A stretch of DNA of 64,000 nucleotides from Anaerolineales bacterium (GTDB lineage: Bacteria > Chloroflexota > Anaerolineae > Anaerolineales > UBA11579): positions 620,001 to 684,000 of the forward strand of contig JAHBVE010000001.1 of NCBI GenBank assembly GCA_019637675.1, written 5' to 3'. The notes beneath the pieces are model-generated. The model was not told where the DNA came from. It saw nothing but the letters and a program-made list of their open reading frames with translations, and ran no database searches. Both the position numbers and the translations under genes were made by a program. The stretch's first letter is position 1, and each line of letters opens with the position of its first letter. Positions 39,995-51,694 of this stretch are shown here, piece after piece.

Positions 39995-42668
39995 GAAGTT
40001 GATCGCCCACGGCATTCACCATACCCACTGGGACCCGTATTGGTGGTTCACCTCGCAAGAGTCGATGGTGGTGTTCGCCTACAACATGCGCGAGATGTTG
40101 CGCGCATTCCGGGATGGCAAGATCCAGGATTTCTTCTTCGATGGCCAGACCGTGGCGATCGACGAGTATCTGCAGCTGCACCCGGAGGATACCGAGGAGG
40201 TGCGCGGGCTGGTGAGCAGCGGCAAGCTGGTGATCGGGCCGTTCGTATCTCAGCTGGATACGTACATGAGCTCGGCCGAGTCGGTAGTGAACAACCTACG
40301 CCTGGGCATCAAGAACGCCAAGAAGCTGGGCAAAGCCTCGCGGATCGCTTATCTGGCTGACCCGTTCGGGGCGGCCAGCGACATGCCCAAGATCTACAAC
40401 CAGTTCAGCATCAAGGAGTTCGTCTTTACCCGCGGGGTGGGTGATGTTTACGGGCTGGGCAATGAGTTCTACTTCAAATCCAACGACGGCAGCCAGGTGC
40501 TGTGCAACGTGCTGCTGTCCGGATATGGCTATGGGGCGCATGCTTTCCGTGACGGCAAGCTGTTCACCAATGAGGCCGAGGATTACAACAAGATCGATGT
40601 GGGCCGGCTGATCGACCGCCTGGTCGAGCGCTCGACGATCAAGAACGAGTTCGTCTTCCCGCTGGGGTTTGACCAGAACCCGGTCATGCTGGATATCCCC
40701 GAGAAGATCAAGCACTACAACAGCATTCAGGACCGGATCGAGTTCAAGTACACAACCTGGGCCGAATACTTTGAGCATGTGCGCAAGCACGGCAAGGACC
40801 TGAAGACCCATGTGGGCGAGATCCTTTCGCCGCAGTACCACCGCCTGCACATGAATGGCATGCACTCGGCGCGTTCAGACATCAAGACCCTGATCGACCG
40901 GGTGGAGCGGCGGGCGATCTACGAAGTGCAGCCGATGATGGCGCTGCTGGACGCGGTCGGCATTCCGTATGACCAGGGCATCATCGATGAGACCTGGTAC
41001 AAGCTGGTGAACTGCCAGACCCACGGCAGCGCCACGCACGGGGATGTGACCAACAAGGCCATCAAGGATATGGCCAGCATCTCGTACAACATCATGCGCG
41101 GCACGCGGGACTATTTGTGCCGGCTGCTGTCGTTCTCGGTGGATGACAGCCAGCTGCCCGGCATGGCGCTGGTGGTGATCAACAGCCTGCCGTGGAAGCG
41201 CCAGATGGTACAGCGCCTCTCGATCGTCACGCGCGGCCCAGGTTTCACCCTGGAGCTTGAGGGCAAGACCCTCCCGTACACGGTGCTGGAGCAGGTCAAG
41301 CACTACTGGGGCGTGGTGCGCAAAGACCCGGCCGATATGAACGAGGATGTGTGGTTCTACCGCACCGAGATCCTTTGCAACCTCGGCGAATTTGATGGTA
41401 TTTCATACAAGACCCTCTCGGTCGTGGAGCAGGGCGAGCCAGCCCCCAACGTAGTCATCCCCCAGAACAAACACAGCATCGAAAACGAATACCTGAGCGT
41501 GAGCTGCGGGCCGGATGGCCTCACCATCACGGACAAGCAGACCGGCCAGACGGTGCAGAAGGCGCTGTTCTTTCAGGACGGCGGCGACGAGGGCGACAGC
41601 TATGACTACGACTATCCAGCCCCGGAAGATGAGTGGCTGGTCACGCGCGAGATCACCGCGGCTGACTTCAAGAGCAGCACCCAGACCGACCTGCATGCAG
41701 AAATGCTGTTTGAAGGCGAGATGGAGATCCCCAGCACGCTGGAGCAGCGCAAGCACAAGGTGGCCGACCACAAGCTGCCGTTCTGGGTCAAGCTGAGCCT
41801 GGATACCAGCGGCATCCTGCGCGTGCACGGCGAAGTGGTGAACGGCAGCGTTGACCACCGCCTGCGCATCGGCATCCGCACGGGCAAGCGCATCGAAAGC
41901 TTCCATGCTGGCGCGCAGTACAGCCTGATCGAGCGCCCGTGTGTGCGTGAGGAAATGGCGATCTGGAAGGAAAAGAACTACTTCGAAGAGCCCAGCGCCA
42001 CCGGCCCGCTGCTGAACCACCTCTCCACCCAGGATGCGCAGGGCGTGCTGACGGTATTCACCCGCAGCCTGAAGGAATACGAGTTCGTGGGCGATGGCTT
42101 CGGCGACCTGATGCTGACGGTATTGCGCGCCATGGGCTATGTGGGCCTGCCAGACCGCCGCCGCCGCCCCGGCCGCCCCAGCGGCATGCCGGAGCGCCTG
42201 CTGCCGGCGCCCACGCATCAGATGCAGGGCACGGTGGAATTCGACTTTGGGATCGGCTTCTCAGCCAAGCTGGACGGCAACAAGCTGTTCAGCGAATACG
42301 CAGTGTTCGCAGTGGACCCGATCTACAGCCAAAAGCAGAAGATCGACCCGACCTTCTTCCTTATTAGTTATTTCCCCATCAACCCGTGGAACCCGCCGCT
42401 GCCGGCGCACTACACCTTTGGCTCGATCGAGCCGGGGGTGAGCTTCGGCACGCTGATCAAGTCAGACGGAGGCGATGGCTACGTATTGCGCCTGTTCAAC
42501 GCCGAGGCCGAGCCGGTGAAGGCCGGCGGGCTGCGCCTGGGCAGCGACCTGCGCGTGACCGCCAAGACGGACTTGATGGAAGAGACGCATACCCCGCAAG
42601 ACAAGCTGGCCGAGGAATTCAAGGCCGGTGAACTGCTGAACCTGGTGATCAGCCAGAAGAAAGGATGA
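39987..42668 (+). CDS. GH38 alpha-mannosidase, MngB-like
   Basis: 893 residues. Zinc-site motif 'HGIHHTHWDPYWWFTSQES' at the N-terminus, nucleophile region 'AYLADPFGAASDMPKI', then the GH38 middle and C-terminal beta domains. The 'HWD..W.FT...S' form matches E. coli MngB, which hydrolyses 6-phosphomannosyl-D-glycerate to mannose-6-P and glycerate. No signal peptide, so it is cytoplasmic as expected for a phosphorylated substrate. Flanked by isomerase and PTS genes. Confidence 0.92.
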   Translation: MAEKLIAHGIHHTHWDPYWWFTSQESMVVFAYNMREMLRAFRDGKIQDFFFDGQTVAIDEYLQLHPEDTEEVRGLVSSGKLVIGPFVSQLDTYMSSAESVVNNLRLGIKNAKKLGKASRIAYLADPFGAASDMPKIYNQFSIKEFVFTRGVGDVYGLGNEFYFKSNDGSQVLCNVLLSGYGYGAHAFRDGKLFTNEAEDYNKIDVGRLIDRLVERSTIKNEFVFPLGFDQNPVMLDIPEKIKHYNSIQDRIEFKYTTWAEYFEHVRKHGKDLKTHVGEILSPQYHRLHMNGMHSARSDIKTLIDRVERRAIYEVQPMMALLDAVGIPYDQGIIDETWYKLVNCQTHGSATHGDVTNKAIKDMASISYNIMRGTRDYLCRLLSFSVDDSQLPGMALVVINSLPWKRQMVQRLSIVTRGPGFTLELEGKTLPYTVLEQVKHYWGVVRKDPADMNEDVWFYRTEILCNLGEFDGISYKTLSVVEQGEPAPNVVIPQNKHSIENEYLSVSCGPDGLTITDKQTGQTVQKALFFQDGGDEGDSYDYDYPAPEDEWLVTREITAADFKSSTQTDLHAEMLFEGEMEIPSTLEQRKHKVADHKLPFWVKLSLDTSGILRVHGEVVNGSVDHRLRIGIRTGKRIESFHAGAQYSLIERPCVREEMAIWKEKNYFEEPSATGPLLNHLSTQDAQGVLTVFTRSLKEYEFVGDGFGDLMLTVLRAMGYVGLPDRRRRPGRPSGMPERLLPAPTHQMQGTVEFDFGIGFSAKLDGNKLFSEYAVFAVDPIYSQKQKIDPTFFLISYFPINPWNPPLPAHYTFGSIEPGVSFGTLIKSDGGDGYVLRLFNAEAEPVKAGGLRLGSDLRVTAKTDLMEETHTPQDKLAEEFKAGELLNLVISQKKG

Positions 42669-42997
42669 GTGAGATGAAGAAACTGGTTGGCGTGGCAGCC
42701 TGCCCGGCAGGCATTGCCCATACATACATCGCCGCTGAGACCCTGATCAAGTATGCCAAGCAGCACGGCTATGACTTGAAGATGGAGACCAATGGGGCGG
42801 GCGGGACTGAGAACCGCCTGACAGAAGAAGATATCGAGGAAGCCGAGGCCATTGTGTTGGCTGTTGACACGATGGTGGAAATGGAGCGCTTCCGCGGCAA
42901 ACCCGTGTTGACCGTGTCATCTTCGGATGCCATTCACCGCGGTGAGCAAGTCATCCAACAGATCGTAGACGGCAAAGCTGAGGTTTACAACCCATAA
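42665..42997 (+). CDS. PTS fructose-family EIIB component
   Basis: 110 residues, 'LVGVAACPAGIAHTYIAAET' with the phosphorylated Cys in CPAGIAHT. Passes phosphate from EIIA to the incoming sugar. The start overlaps the mannosidase stop (ATGA); MKKLVG at 42674 is an alternative start. In E. coli MngA the A, B and C domains are fused; here they are three genes. Confidence 0.94.
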   Translation: MSEMKKLVGVAACPAGIAHTYIAAETLIKYAKQHGYDLKMETNGAGGTENRLTEEDIEEAEAIVLAVDTMVEMERFRGKPVLTVSSSDAIHRGEQVIQQIVDGKAEVYNP

Positions 42998-43042
42998 GGA
43001 GGAGCTGGAGAGGCAGAGATATTGTGGAGTATTCAAAAGCTT

Positions 43043-43085
43043 TTTAGGTTTCGCTTGGTCGGCACGCATGTGTGCCGATCCTAAA
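43043..43085 (+). promoter_or_regulatory. Hairpin between EIIB and EIIC genes, next to the EIIC ribosome-binding site
   Basis: TTTAGG (43043-43048) pairs with CCTAAA (43080-43085) around an inner TCGGCAC/GTGCCGA stem. The SD AAAGGAG begins inside the outer stem. May tune EIIC translation; no T run follows. Confidence 0.5.
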
Positions 43086-43094
43086 GGAGAAGAC

Positions 43095-44135
43095 ATGGAT
43101 AGAAAAGCTATATATCGTCACTTGATGTCGGGTGTGTCGTACTTCATCCCGTTCATCGTGGCCGGCGGCGTGTTGATCTCGTTCGCCTTCCTGTTCGATG
43201 CAGCCAACTCTGGCACGGCCACCTTTGGCGCCAGCAACCCGGTCTCGGCCTGGCTGCTGACCACCGGCGCCACGGCCATCGGCATGATGCTGCCCATCCT
43301 GGGCGGCTACATCGCCTACTCCATCGCTGACCGCCCCGGTCTGCTGGCTGGTGTGGTGGTGGGTTTGCTGGCGCGTGATGGCGGCTCGGGCTTCCTGGGC
43401 ACCATCGCCGGCGCGTTCCTGGCTGGCTGGATCATCAACCTGCTCAAGAGCGCCTTGAAGGGTTTGCCGCGTTCTTTTGAAGGCGCCAAGACCCTGATCA
43501 TCTACCCGGTCATCGGCACCATTCTGGTGGCGCTGGGCATGATCGCCATCAACGCCTTCGTGGCTCCGCTCAACAACGCGGTCAACAGCTTCCTGCAGAA
43601 CCTGAGCACCGGCAATGCGGCGGTGCTGGGCGCGGTGCTGGGCGCCATGGCGGCGTTCGATGTGGGTGGCCCGGTGAACAAGGCGGCCTACCTGTTCTCG
43701 GTGGCTACGCTCACCGGGGCGGACGGCAGCGCGGTTGCTTCGGTGGCAATGGGCTCGATCGCAACTGCAGCTTTCGCCATCAGCGGTGGCTGCGCCCTGG
43801 CCACGATCATGTTCCCCAAGAAGTTCACCGAGGAACTGCGCGACGCGGGCAAAGCGGCCACCATCATGGGGCTGAGCTTCATTGCTGAAGGCGCGATCCC
43901 CTTCGTCATTGCGCATCCTAAGGTCGTGCTGCCCTCGATCATGACGGGCGCGGCCGTTGGCGGTGCACTGGCGGGCCTGACGGGCATCACCCTCAGCGCT
44001 CCGATCGGTGGCATTTTCACCATCCCCTTGGTGAACAATGTGCCGTTGTACCTGCTGTTCGGCGCCATCGGTACCCTCGTGGCGGCGGTGATGATGGGCA
44101 TGATGCTGCCCAACGCAGAAGAAAAGAAGAAGTAG
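43095..44135 (+). CDS. PTS fructose-family EIIC permease component
   Basis: 346 residues with about nine or ten hydrophobic helices; 'HLMSGVSYFIPFIVAGGVLI' at the start, 'AFDVGGPVNKAAYLFS' and 'GLSFIAEGAIPFVIAHPKVV' (the GAIPF motif of the fructose/mannitol-type EIIC). It forms the sugar channel. ATG 43095 has SD AAAGGAG. The specificity is inferred as a mannoside from the neighbouring GH38 gene. Confidence 0.93.
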   Translation: MDRKAIYRHLMSGVSYFIPFIVAGGVLISFAFLFDAANSGTATFGASNPVSAWLLTTGATAIGMMLPILGGYIAYSIADRPGLLAGVVVGLLARDGGSGFLGTIAGAFLAGWIINLLKSALKGLPRSFEGAKTLIIYPVIGTILVALGMIAINAFVAPLNNAVNSFLQNLSTGNAAVLGAVLGAMAAFDVGGPVNKAAYLFSVATLTGADGSAVASVAMGSIATAAFAISGGCALATIMFPKKFTEELRDAGKAATIMGLSFIAEGAIPFVIAHPKVVLPSIMTGAAVGGALAGLTGITLSAPIGGIFTIPLVNNVPLYLLFGAIGTLVAAVMMGMMLPNAEEKKK

Positions 44136-44155
44136 AGTACACCCTCCTCATGCTT

Positions 44156-44209
44156 CCTGGCTGGCGGGCATTGCCCGCCAGCCAGGACTTGCGGCCCGGC
44201 CGCGGCAAG
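44156..44209 (+). promoter_or_regulatory. Strong hairpins between EIIC and EIIA genes
   Basis: A 14-bp perfect stem CCTGGCTGGCGGGC/GCCCGCCAGCCAGG (44156-44186, ATT loop), then a second stem CTTGC...GCAAG (44188-44209). No T run, so an mRNA stabiliser or processing site rather than a terminator (inference). Confidence 0.6.
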
Positions 44210-44222
44210 GACACACGGCACC

Positions 44223-44660
44223 ATGAACGAGATCATCACGCAAGACCTGATCGCCCTGGATGTGGCTTTGGCGGACAAAGCGGCGGTGATCGCCCAGATC
44301 GCCGGCATTCTGGAGGGGGCCGGGCGGCTGACCGACCGCGAGCAGTACGTGCGGGATGTGTACGAGCGTGAGGCGATGGTGCCAACCGGCATCGGCAACC
44401 TGATCGCCATCCCGCATGCGCGCTCGGCCGGGGTGGGGGCTTCGGCGCTGGTGTACGTGCGCCTGGCGGCGCCGATCGCCTGGAATGAGGAGGAGCAGGC
44501 GCGCTATGTGTTCGGGATTGCGGTGCCGGATGACAATGCGGACAACCTGCATCTCAAGATCCTGGCCAATGTGGCCAAGAAACTGCTTGATGATAAAATC
44601 AAGCTGCTGATCGAAGAATCCCAATCGAAACAGGAAATTCTTGAGGCCTTGTTAGCTTAA
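44223..44660 (+). CDS. PTS fructose/mannitol-family EIIA component
   Basis: 145 residues. Phospho-His in 'GIGNLIAIPHARSAGVGASA', with 'TDREQYVRDVYEREAMVPTG' before it. Receives phosphate from HPr. Follows the EIIC gene after hairpins; its stop overlaps an in-frame start of the GntR gene (TAATG). Confidence 0.94.
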   Translation: MNEIITQDLIALDVALADKAAVIAQIAGILEGAGRLTDREQYVRDVYEREAMVPTGIGNLIAIPHARSAGVGASALVYVRLAAPIAWNEEEQARYVFGIAVPDDNADNLHLKILANVAKKLLDDKIKLLIEESQSKQEILEALLA

Positions 44661-44704
44661 TGGGCCTGTGGGGTATTCGATTTCCAGAGTTTGACGACAA
44701 CCAT

Positions 44705-45430
44705 ATGCCGAGCCAGAGCTCTAGAACATCGCTGCCTAAGTACCGCCAGATCGAAGAAGAGCTGCGGTACAAGATCCTCTTCGGGCACTGGAAGCCGGGA
44801 CACCAGATCCTGACCGAGATGGAGCTGTGCGAGCAGTATAAGGTCAGCCGCATCACCATCCGCAAAGCCATCAATGAGTTAGAGAATGCCGGCTACCTGG
44901 TGCGCCAGAGCGGCAAGGGCACTTTTGTCACCGACTGGCAAGAGAACCTGGAAGAGCGCCCGGTGCTCAAGAGCTTTACGAATGAAATGCACGCCCTGGG
45001 CAAGCAGGCCAGCACCATTGATGTGGAGCTGATCGAGACCCAGGCTGACAGGATCATGTCCGGCATTTTGAGCGTGCCGGAGGGCCACCCGATCATCCAG
45101 CTCAAGCGGGTGCGGGCGGTGGACGAGGGGGTAGTGATTGGCTACTCCATCAACACGTTCCCGTTCACGCGTGAGTTCTCGACCAACCCGAACGACTACT
45201 ACGAATCGTTCTACGAATACCTGGGCAAGTTCGGCATCTTCTTCACCTCGGCGTTGGACTATCTGGAGGCGATGCTGCCTCCGCCCGAAGTGGCGCAGAA
45301 GCTGCGCATTGCCGAGTCTGAGCCGGTGCTGAAAAGCGTCAAGATCAGCCACAGCACGGACCGGCTGTTTACCGAATACAACATCTGTTACTACGTTGGC
45401 CGAGAGTACCGCTACTACGTCAAGTACTAG
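44705..45430 (+). CDS. GntR/HutC-family regulator of the mannoside PTS operon (MngR-like)
   Basis: 241 residues: winged helix 'LPKYRQIEEELRYKILFGHW' with 'MELCEQYKVSRITIRKAINE' (about 10-75), then a UTRA domain (about 95-235). UTRA regulators of this kind often sense the phosphorylated sugar. ATG 44705 gives the usual short tail before the DNA-binding domain; ATG 44660 (overlapping the EIIA stop) is possible. Confidence 0.9.
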   Translation: MPSQSSRTSLPKYRQIEEELRYKILFGHWKPGHQILTEMELCEQYKVSRITIRKAINELENAGYLVRQSGKGTFVTDWQENLEERPVLKSFTNEMHALGKQASTIDVELIETQADRIMSGILSVPEGHPIIQLKRVRAVDEGVVIGYSINTFPFTREFSTNPNDYYESFYEYLGKFGIFFTSALDYLEAMLPPPEVAQKLRIAESEPVLKSVKISHSTDRLFTEYNICYYVGREYRYYVKY

Positions 45431-45493
45431 CCAGCTTCGCCCATTACAGAACTTGCACAGAATGGACTCGGCCTCCGTGAGGAGAAGCGGACT

Positions 45494-45757
45494 ATGAAAG
45501 CTATCGAACTGACCATTCAGAATGAAGTCGGGCTGCACGCCCGCCCAGCGACCCTGTTCGTAAAAACTGCCCAGAAACACGAGGCTGAGATCATCGTTTC
45601 TTTTGACGGCAAGCAAGTGAGCGCCAAGAGCCTGCTGGGGCTGCTGACCCTTGCGGTGACCAAGGGTTCGGTGATCTCTGTGAGCGCCGATGGGGCGGAT
45701 GCGGATGCGGCGCTGGCCGCGCTCAGCGAGCTGGTGGCCGGCAACTTTGGCGAATAG
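45494..45757 (+). CDS. ptsH: PTS phosphocarrier HPr
   Basis: 87 residues. His15 region 'NEVGLHARPATLFVKTA' and the Ser46 region 'VSAKSLLGLLTLAVTKGS'. It carries phosphate from enzyme I to EIIA. The Ser46 motif is kept, but no HPr kinase is in the window. SD GAGGAG. No ptsI lies in the window, so enzyme I must be elsewhere. Last gene of the operon. Confidence 0.95.
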   Translation: MKAIELTIQNEVGLHARPATLFVKTAQKHEAEIIVSFDGKQVSAKSLLGLLTLAVTKGSVISVSADGADADAALAALSELVAGNFGE

Positions 45758-45786
45758 GGCTATTTCCTGCGGCGGGTAGGCCGCCT

Positions 45787-45830
45787 AAAAGCAATGCAGC
45801 TGTCCCCGGGGAGGGTGCAGCTGCATTGCT
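45787..45830 (-). terminator. Terminator of rnpB
   Basis: Minus strand AGCAATGCAGCTG/CAGCTGCATTGCT 13-bp stem followed by TTTT; overlaps the last few nt of rnpB. Confidence 0.85.
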
Positions 45831-46184
45831 TCCAGGCCGGTCTATAAGCCGCATTTTGTCCGGTGGGCAGGCGAGCGTACTCGCAGCACACCTGGATGAT
45901 CATCTATCTGTGCAGCCTACCCGAGGCTCGAGCGCAGCGGGCCGCTGCTCACCTCTGTTTGGCCTTGCTCCGGGCGGGGGTTGCCTGGCCGCGGACATTA
46001 CTGCCGCGCCGGTGAGCTCTTACCTCACCATTTCACCCTGGCCGCTTGCGCGGTGGTGTATTTCTGTGGCCCGATCCGGCAGGTTTCCCCGCCCCGGGGT
46101 TTCCCCGGCGCCATGCCCTGTGGAGTGCGGACTTTCCTCGAGCACCCCGAAGGGAACCCGCGATCATCCGACCAACCTGGAAGC
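45828..46184 (-). ncRNA. rnpB: RNase P RNA (type A-like)
   Basis: On the minus strand the 5' signature 'cgaggaaagtccgcactcc' and 3' signature 'acaaaatgcggcttatagac' of bacterial M1 RNA are present. The ends pair as helix P1: GCTTCCAGG at the 5' end with CCTGGAAGC at the 3' end. About 357 nt. It is the catalytic RNA that trims tRNA 5' ends. Promoter and terminator fit these ends. Confidence 0.96.
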
Positions 46185-46188
46185 GAGT

Positions 46189-46217
46189 ATGATACAGCAC
46201 GGGGCAGGGGGCGTCAA
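46189..46217 (-). promoter_or_regulatory. Promoter of rnpB
   Basis: Minus strand TTGACG, 17-bp spacer, TATCAT; +1 expected at about 46183, matching the RNA 5' end. Confidence 0.85.
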
Positions 46218-46254
46218 ACCTTGCATGGTGCGCTCATATCTTCCTTAGTTAACC

Positions 46255-46284
46255 TTGACAGCTCTAGACCGCATGCTCTATAAT
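46255..46284 (+). promoter_or_regulatory. Promoter of rpoB
   Basis: Consensus TTGACA (46255-46260), 18-bp spacer, TATAAT (46279-46284). About 78-nt leader before ATG. Confidence 0.9.
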
Positions 46285-46300
46285 CACCTGTCGCAAACTG

Positions 46301-46340
46301 GCCGCCCTTTGTGAACTTGGGAGCGGCTCGTCTTTTTTTT
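46301..46340 (+). promoter_or_regulatory. Attenuator-like hairpin with T8 in the rpoB leader
   Basis: GCCGCCC (46301-46307) pairs with GGGAGCGGC (46319-46327, one bulged A), then TCGTC and eight T. Resembles an intrinsic terminator inside the 5' leader, before the SD AGGAGG. Confidence 0.65.
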
Positions 46341-46368
46341 CGTTGTACACCTTCTTAGGAGGCGCTGA

Positions 46369-50297
<3,929 letters not shown>

Positions 50298-50301
<4 letters not shown>

Positions 50302-50326
50302 CGGCCTACCCGAGTGCGGTTAAAAT
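50298..50326 (+). promoter_or_regulatory. Promoter of the rpsL-rpsG-fusA-tuf operon
   Basis: TTGACG (overlapping the rpoB stop), 17-bp spacer, TAAAAT (50321-50326). Expected +1 near 50333. Confidence 0.8.
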
Positions 50327-50332
50327 CCGCCC

Positions 50333-50727
50333 TCGCGTACGACTGAAAATGGGCCTAGCGCCAGTTTTCAGGCTACGGAACTGAATACCGCAGACTGATG
50401 CGGAACAGAGCCAAGTAATACAACGAGGCCATCACGACTTTGGGTGGCCTCGTACTCTGTGCGCAAAAGCATGCGCACAAAGTTTGGCGAAAGCAAAAAG
50501 CGCTTTCGCCACCAGACACGCCCCCGCCTGGAACGGGCGGGGTGGGGCTGGGAAAAGTACCGAGCCGGATCGTAGCAGTCTGGCCCAGTACGCAAAACGG
50601 AATAACCGGGCAGTGGCCCTTGCGGCGGAAACCGCCGCGGCAGGTAGCAAAGATGTATGCGGCGGAGAAAGACCGCCGCGGTAGAAGCAAGAAGGTTTTG
50701 CTGAAAGTAAGGAAACGGAGAAAAGAA
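50333..50727 (+). promoter_or_regulatory. Long structured leader of the str operon
   Basis: About 395 nt without a credible gene, holding seven consecutive stem-loops: 50343-50371, 50405-50460 (nested ACAGAG/CTCTGT and ACGAGGCC/GGCCTCGT), 50458-50479, 50486-50510 (GGCGAAAGC/GCTTTCGCC), 50522-50542, 50622-50638 and 50659-50679 (both GCGGCGG/CCGCCGC). No T runs follow. An open frame in line with S12 crosses it but has no family residues. Confidence 0.7.
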
Positions 50728-51153
50728 GTGCCGACAATCAATCAGCTAGTTCGCAAGGGCCGCAAGACCAAGCGCGGCAAAACCAAGGCGCCCGCTCTGC
50801 AGTATGTGTTGAACACGTACAAGCAGCGCCGCATCCGTCAGCCTAAGGGCGCGCCCCAGAAGCGCGGTGTGTGCACGGTTGTGCGCACCATGACGCCCAA
50901 GAAACCGAACTCTGCCTTGCGCAAGATCGCCCGTGTGCGTCTGAGCAATGGTATGGAAGTGACCGCCTACATCCCGGGTGAGGGTCACACGCTGCAGGAG
51001 CACTCCGTAGTTCTGGTGCGCGGCGGCCGTGTGAAAGACCTGCCGGGTGTGCGCTATCACATTGTGCGCGGCACGCTCGACACCACCGGTGTCAATGACC
51101 GCAAGCAAGCCCGTTCCAAGTATGGCAGCAAGCGCCCCAAGGCGGGCGCATAA
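50728..51153 (+). CDS. rpsL: Ribosomal protein S12
   Basis: 141 residues, GTG start giving [20 protein letters not shown]. Decoding-centre loops '[17 protein letters not shown]' and '[18 protein letters not shown]' (the Asp is the usual methylthiolation site). SD GGAG lies 7 nt upstream. The open frame reaches back to 50440, but that part lies in the RNA leader. First gene of the str operon. Confidence 0.97.
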   Translation: MPTINQLVRKGRKTKRGKTKAPALQYVLNTYKQRRIRQPKGAPQKRGVCTVVRTMTPKKPNSALRKIARVRLSNGMEVTAYIPGEGHTLQEHSVVLVRGGRVKDLPGVRYHIVRGTLDTTGVNDRKQARSKYGSKRPKAGA

Positions 51154-51156
51154 GTA

Positions 51157-51175
51157 GCTCACCCAGAAGGTGAGC
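51157..51175 (+). promoter_or_regulatory. Hairpin in the rpsL-rpsG gap
   Basis: GCTCACC/GGTGAGC with CAGAA loop, 3 nt after the rpsL stop. No T run. Confidence 0.55.
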
Positions 51176-51204
51176 TTGCCGCATTTAAGTGGAGAACAAA
51201 GTAA

Positions 51205-51675
51205 ATGGCACGACGCAGACGCCCTGACAAACGTATCAGCACCCCGGATGTGCGCTACAACAGCACCGAGGTGCAGGCTTTCATTAACCGCATGATGCTG
51301 GATGGCAAGAAGAGCACCGCCACCCGCCTCATTTATGACGCTTTTGACCTGATCGAGGCCAAGACCAAGCAGAACCCGCTGGAAGTGTTCCAGACGGCGC
51401 TGAAGAATGTTGGCCCCAGCATGGAAGTGCGCCCCCGCCGTGTGGGTGGCTCCACCTACCAGGTGCCGATGGAAGTCAATAGCGCCCGCTCTTTCGCACT
51501 GGCAGCCCGCTGGATCGTGGCTTCGGCCCGCTCGCGCGGCGGCAAGTCGTTCGCCGAGAAGCTGGCCGGTGAGCTGAGCGAGGCCGCCCAGGGGCAGGGT
51601 GCCTCGGTGCGTAAGAAAGAAGAAACCCACAAGATGGCAGAGGCCAACCGCGCCTTCTCCCATTACCGCATTTAG
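51205..51675 (+). CDS. rpsG: Ribosomal protein S7
   Basis: 156 residues: 'RRRPDKRISTPDVRYNSTEV', 'LDGKKSTATRLIYDAFDLI', 'VRPRRVGGSTYQVPMEV' and 'REGGK'-like 'SRGGKSFAEKLAGEL'. Nucleates the 30S head and binds 16S rRNA; in E. coli it is the autorepressor of the str operon. Confidence 0.97.
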   Translation: MARRRRPDKRISTPDVRYNSTEVQAFINRMMLDGKKSTATRLIYDAFDLIEAKTKQNPLEVFQTALKNVGPSMEVRPRRVGGSTYQVPMEVNSARSFALAARWIVASARSRGGKSFAEKLAGELSEAAQGQGASVRKKEETHKMAEANRAFSHYRI

Positions 51676-51694
51676 TTGGAGCATTTAGAAGAGA

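Noticed and set aside
50440..50727. 96-residue N-terminal extension of S12
   Set aside because: Falls in the hairpin-rich leader and is Pro/Arg-rich with no S12 homology. GTG 50728 has a proper SD and gives the exact family start.
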